Of a stretch of DNA of 8,809 nt, positions 6,812 to 8,809 are shown piece by piece. The translations under genes and the position numbers were made by a program. The notes below the pieces were generated by a model that was not told the DNA's origin, ran no database searches, and was given only the letters and a program-made list of their open reading frames with translations. The first letter of the stretch is position 1. The number at the start of each line of letters is the position of its first letter. The DNA is from Chitinophagales bacterium (GTDB lineage: Bacteria; Bacteroidota; Bacteroidia; Chitinophagales; Chitinophagaceae): NCBI GenBank assembly GCA_013297585.1, contig JAAFHG010000136.1:1-8809 (forward strand), written 5' to 3'.

Positions 6812-7438
6812 CTACAACTTAGGCACGTGAATGAGATACTTTTCCTGAAAATATTCCTCGTTGAAAATGTCGTAGATAGGCAACATTTTAGGTCTTGTTA
6901 AACTTTCAGAAATTTCTTGGTGTAAATCACCGCCTTTTAAGCAAATTAAGCCGTTAGGCAATTCGGCTGTATTACCTTTACGAACCAATGGGCTAGCCCA
7001 TTGCCACAGTTCTTTTAAAGGTGCTACAGCCCTACTTACAGCAAAATGAAATTTGCGTCCTTTAATATCTTCTGCCCTTGTATGTTGTGTGGTAATATTG
7101 GTAATACCTGCGGCTTCACAAACACCTTCCACCACTTTTAATTTTTTGCCAATACTATCTACCAAATGAAATTTTACTTCAGGAAAAAAGATAGCTAATG
7201 GCACACCCGGAAAACCGCCGCCACAACCAATATCTATAATTTCCATGCCTTCTTTAAAATCTGCTACAGCAGCTATGGTAAGGCTATGCAATACATGGTG
7301 TAAGTAAATGCTATCAATATCTTTACGAGACACCACATTAATCTTCTCATTCCACTCTTTATACAAGCCCTCTAAAGCCTGAAACTGTTGTATTTGTGGT
7401 GGTGTAAAGTCTGCAAAGTATTTTAAGATTGTTTCCAT
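6812..7438 (-). CDS. rsmG: 16S rRNA (guanine-527-N7) methyltransferase RsmG
   Basis: RsmG (GidB) methylates N7 of G527 in helix 18 of 16S rRNA using S-adenosylmethionine; in several bacteria its loss gives low-level streptomycin resistance. The 208 residues match the family length. Visible motifs are the N-terminal helical region with LYKEWNEKINVVSRKD (25-40), the SAM loop IIDIGCGGGFPGVPLA (67-82), the acidic strand end LVDS (92-95) that holds the ribose, SRAVA (135-139) and CLKGG (166-170). All are canonical for a functional enzyme. Upstream is a GT2 gene on the same strand. The 112-base gap between them is almost entirely occupied by an inverted-repeat element whose last paired base is 3 bases before the rsmG ATG, so a hairpin could form at the ribosome-entry region. 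No Shine-Dalgarno is visible. Confidence 0.97.
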   Translation of the reverse strand: METILKYFADFTPPQIQQFQALEGLYKEWNEKINVVSRKDIDSIYLHHVLHSLTIAAVADFKEGMEIIDIGCGGGFPGVPLAIFFPEVKFHLVDSIGKKLKVVEGVCEAAGITNITTQHTRAEDIKGRKFHFAVSRAVAPLKELWQWASPLVRKGNTAELPNGLICLKGGDLHQEISESLTRPKMLPIYDIFNEEYFQEKYLIHVPKL

Positions 7439-7441
7439 AGG

Positions 7442-7551
7442 GTAACCGTTAATTAATAATGATGTTAAGGATAAGCTGTGATAAAATTAGCGGAGTGCTG
7501 TGTTAAACGAATCGTGGTAAATCATACCCATCATCATTAATCAGCGGTTAC
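7442..7551 (-). repeat. 110-base element with 23-base inverted arms between GT2 gene and rsmG
   Basis: Arms 7442-7464 and 7529-7551 are inverted copies with three differences. As minus-strand RNA, the sense of both flanking genes, two of the three differences become G-U pairs and only one C-A mismatch remains, leaving 22 of 23 positions paired. The 64-base interior has a small potential hairpin (GGTA, 5-base loop, TACC) beside one arm. The element begins at the first base of the GT2 stop codon and ends 3 bases before the rsmG ATG. No transposase is present and there is no T-tract. It could be a regulatory or processing stem, or a small dispersed element. Confidence 0.7.
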
Positions 7552-8678
7552 TAATTCCATTTCTGTTTAGGTTTCTTCCACAATGCAGGCACTGTAATTA
7601 AGAAATAAAAAAACATCCAAATATCAAACAAAATAAAAAATGGCCATAGGTCTTTTTCATTCAGTTTCTTCATGGTTTTGTGTAAAATAATAGCTTGAAT
7701 TAATAAGCGCAAACCCAATACCGATAAGGCTAACCACCAAGTATGAAATACAACACTCGCTGCAAATAATGGATAAAATAAGGCTAAACTAAGTGAGTAA
7801 AGGCCTAGTAAAAACTTATGAATAGGCTTGTAATATTTAGACGTGGTATAATGGCGATATTTCTGACGCATCCAATCGTTCCAAGTTTTTTTAGCCTCGC
7901 TTAATGTATGCGATGCAGGATCAATCATAATGGCGGTATTATGTTTATTGGCCACTTTATTAATGAACAAGTCATCATCACCACTTGGTATCATGTTCAT
8001 AGATGAAAAGCCCTTATTGCGCATAAAAACTTCTCGCTTGTAACTCAAATTTCTACCTACACCCATGTATGGTATACCTGCCAAGGCATAAGAAAAATAT
8101 TGCAATGCACTATGAAATGTTTCAAAACGAATCAACTTATTTAGTAAGCCGGGCTTTTTGTGATAAGCACCATAACCGAGTACTACTTCTGTACTGTCAT
8201 GATAAGCTTGCTGCACATGGTCAACCCAAAATTCAGAAGCAGGTACACAGTCAGCATCTGTTAGAATCAAGGTTTCGTATTTAGCACTTTTAATGCCCAT
8301 TGATAAAGGAAATTTCTTCCCCATTATCAATTTAGCTTCTTGCGTTAGTTCAATGTTCACCAAGTTTTTGAACGATTTTTTATACTCATCAATTACATAT
8401 TTGGTTTCATCGGTTGAGTTATCATTTACTACAATAATCTCGTGTGTAGTCTTATAATCTTGTACCAAAATACCAGGCAGGTTTTTAGCCAAATTATCCG
8501 CTTCGTCTCTTGCACAAATAATAACCGATACAGGTTGCGAAATATTCACCGTTTTTAAAGGCGGTTCGTACACAGCTAATCGTCTAAAAAAGAATAAATA
8601 ATAAAAAATCTGCACAGCAGCCACAACACAGAACACGATAAAAACAATCAGTCCTATTAAAGAAAAGTTCACACTCAT
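7551..8678 (-). CDS. Membrane-anchored GT2 family glycosyltransferase
   Basis: I place the start at the ATG at 8678 (375 residues), not the in-frame ATG at 8747. The residues before it (PFFPHTHKARVMACAICYIC) look untypical, a TAnnTTTG box overlaps that stretch, and from 8678 the protein opens with the expected membrane segment (about 5-31). A GT-A domain follows: SVIICARDEADN (51-62), VVNDNSTDET (83-92), the metal-binding DAD (141-143), GVGRNLSYKREVF (206-218) and SGDDDLF (232-238, likely catalytic acidic cluster). The Q-x-x-R-W-like site reads QKYRH (272-276), with His for Trp. Three C-terminal membrane segments follow (about 288-311, 314-334 and 345-366). The layout resembles processive or lipid-linked GT2 enzymes at the inner membrane. 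Donor and acceptor cannot be read from the sequence. It is probably co-transcribed with rsmG. Confidence 0.88.
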   Translation of the reverse strand: MSVNFSLIGLIVFIVFCVVAAVQIFYYLFFFRRLAVYEPPLKTVNISQPVSVIICARDEADNLAKNLPGILVQDYKTTHEIIVVNDNSTDETKYVIDEYKKSFKNLVNIELTQEAKLIMGKKFPLSMGIKSAKYETLILTDADCVPASEFWVDHVQQAYHDSTEVVLGYGAYHKKPGLLNKLIRFETFHSALQYFSYALAGIPYMGVGRNLSYKREVFMRNKGFSSMNMIPSGDDDLFINKVANKHNTAIMIDPASHTLSEAKKTWNDWMRQKYRHYTTSKYYKPIHKFLLGLYSLSLALFYPLFAASVVFHTWWLALSVLGLRLLIQAIILHKTMKKLNEKDLWPFFILFDIWMFFYFLITVPALWKKPKQKWN

Positions 8679-8682
8679 GCTG

Positions 8683-8690
8683 CAAATGTA
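8683..8690 (-). promoter_or_regulatory. TAnnTTTG (-7) box directly before the GT2 start
   Basis: The minus strand reads TACATTTG, a full match to the Bacteroidota -7 box, only 4 bases before the ATG at 8678. Transcription would then begin at or next to the start codon, giving a leaderless or nearly leaderless mRNA. No -33 TTTG stands at the expected distance. The box argues against the longer reading frame starting at 8747. Confidence 0.45.
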
Positions 8691-8756
8691 ACATATCGCA
8701 CATGCCATTACCCTTGCTTTGTGTGTATGTGGAAAAAAGGGAAGCAAAGTCTGACT

Positions 8757-8798
8757 GGTTGCAGGTTTCTAGTTGCTAGTTACTGGTTAATGGTATTT
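8757..8798. repeat. Degenerate heptamer array, unit [A/G]GTT[A/G]CT-like
   Basis: Six consecutive 7-base units can be laid out: GGTTGCA, GGTTTCT, AGTTGCT, AGTTACT, GGTTAAT and GGTATTT. All keep G at position 2 and T at position 3, and most keep T at positions 4 and 7. The array lies 78 bases or more upstream of the GT2 start and close to the right edge, so it may continue beyond it. Units differ from one another, unlike the perfect array at 1-108. Confidence 0.6.
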
Positions 8799-8809
8799 GC
8801 ATCTTGTTT

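Noticed and set aside
7442..7551. Insertion sequence or full transposon
   Set aside because: There is no transposase, the interior is only 64 bases and no target-site duplication is visible; at most it is a small non-autonomous element.
8069..8284. Possible plus-strand small gene
   Set aside because: It is antisense to the conserved catalytic part of the GT2 gene and has no recognisable motif.
1..8809. Defence, toxin-antitoxin, retron or other undescribed multi-gene system
   Set aside because: Every substantial reading frame is a recognisable housekeeping or glycan gene, and no nuclease, reverse transcriptase, toxin or structured RNA with repeats was found.

Overview
The window looks like chromosomal DNA of a member of the Bacteroidota, most likely Chitinophagaceae or a nearby family. 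The reasons are AT-rich sequence, almost no Shine-Dalgarno sites, several matches to the Bacteroidota -7 promoter box TAnnTTTG, and protein types typical of the group: a long Prc/Tsp protease, a short UpxY-like NusG paralogue and a membrane-anchored GT2 glycosyltransferase. The lineage is inferred from style, since no rRNA or marker phylogeny is possible here. All eight protein genes appear intact, and no gap without a gene exceeds 300 bases.

Layout. 1-108 is a perfect heptamer tandem array running off the left edge. 151-2750 (minus strand) is the head of a sugar or surface-polysaccharide operon, transcribed right to left: a NusG/UpxY-like elongation factor, a KdsC-family HAD phosphatase, a WlbA-like nucleotide-sugar dehydrogenase and a hexapeptide-repeat acyltransferase. 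It appears to have its own promoter (2793-2824) and is separated from the upstream protease gene by a strong hairpin terminator (2906-2939). 2958-5108 (minus) is the tail-specific protease prc. A 173-base divergent region follows, then the plus-strand pair ung (uracil-DNA glycosylase) and a PlsC-family acyltransferase (5282-6728). A long imperfect palindrome (6736-6802) lies between this pair and the convergent rsmG gene. rsmG (6812-7438, minus) is preceded by a GT2 glycosyltransferase (7551-8678, minus), and the gap between them is almost filled by an element with 23-base inverted arms. The right edge holds a degenerate heptamer array (8757-8798).

How the genes work together. The left operon plausibly begins a surface-glycan locus in which the first gene product lets RNA polymerase read through the rest. 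The sugar genes suggest an acidic sugar: WlbA and the acyltransferase resemble two steps of diacetamido-uronic acid synthesis, and the phosphatase resembles KDO-8-P/KDN-9-P phosphatases. The matching aminotransferase, synthase and transferases are not in the window and would have to lie beyond position 1 or elsewhere. The other genes are housekeeping: proteolysis, uracil repair, phospholipid synthesis and 16S rRNA methylation, plus one membrane glycosyltransferase of unknown product.

I do not see a clearly new defence, mobile or RNA-guided system. The least explained signals are non-coding: the two heptamer arrays, the palindrome at 6736-6802 and the inverted-repeat element at 7442-7551.
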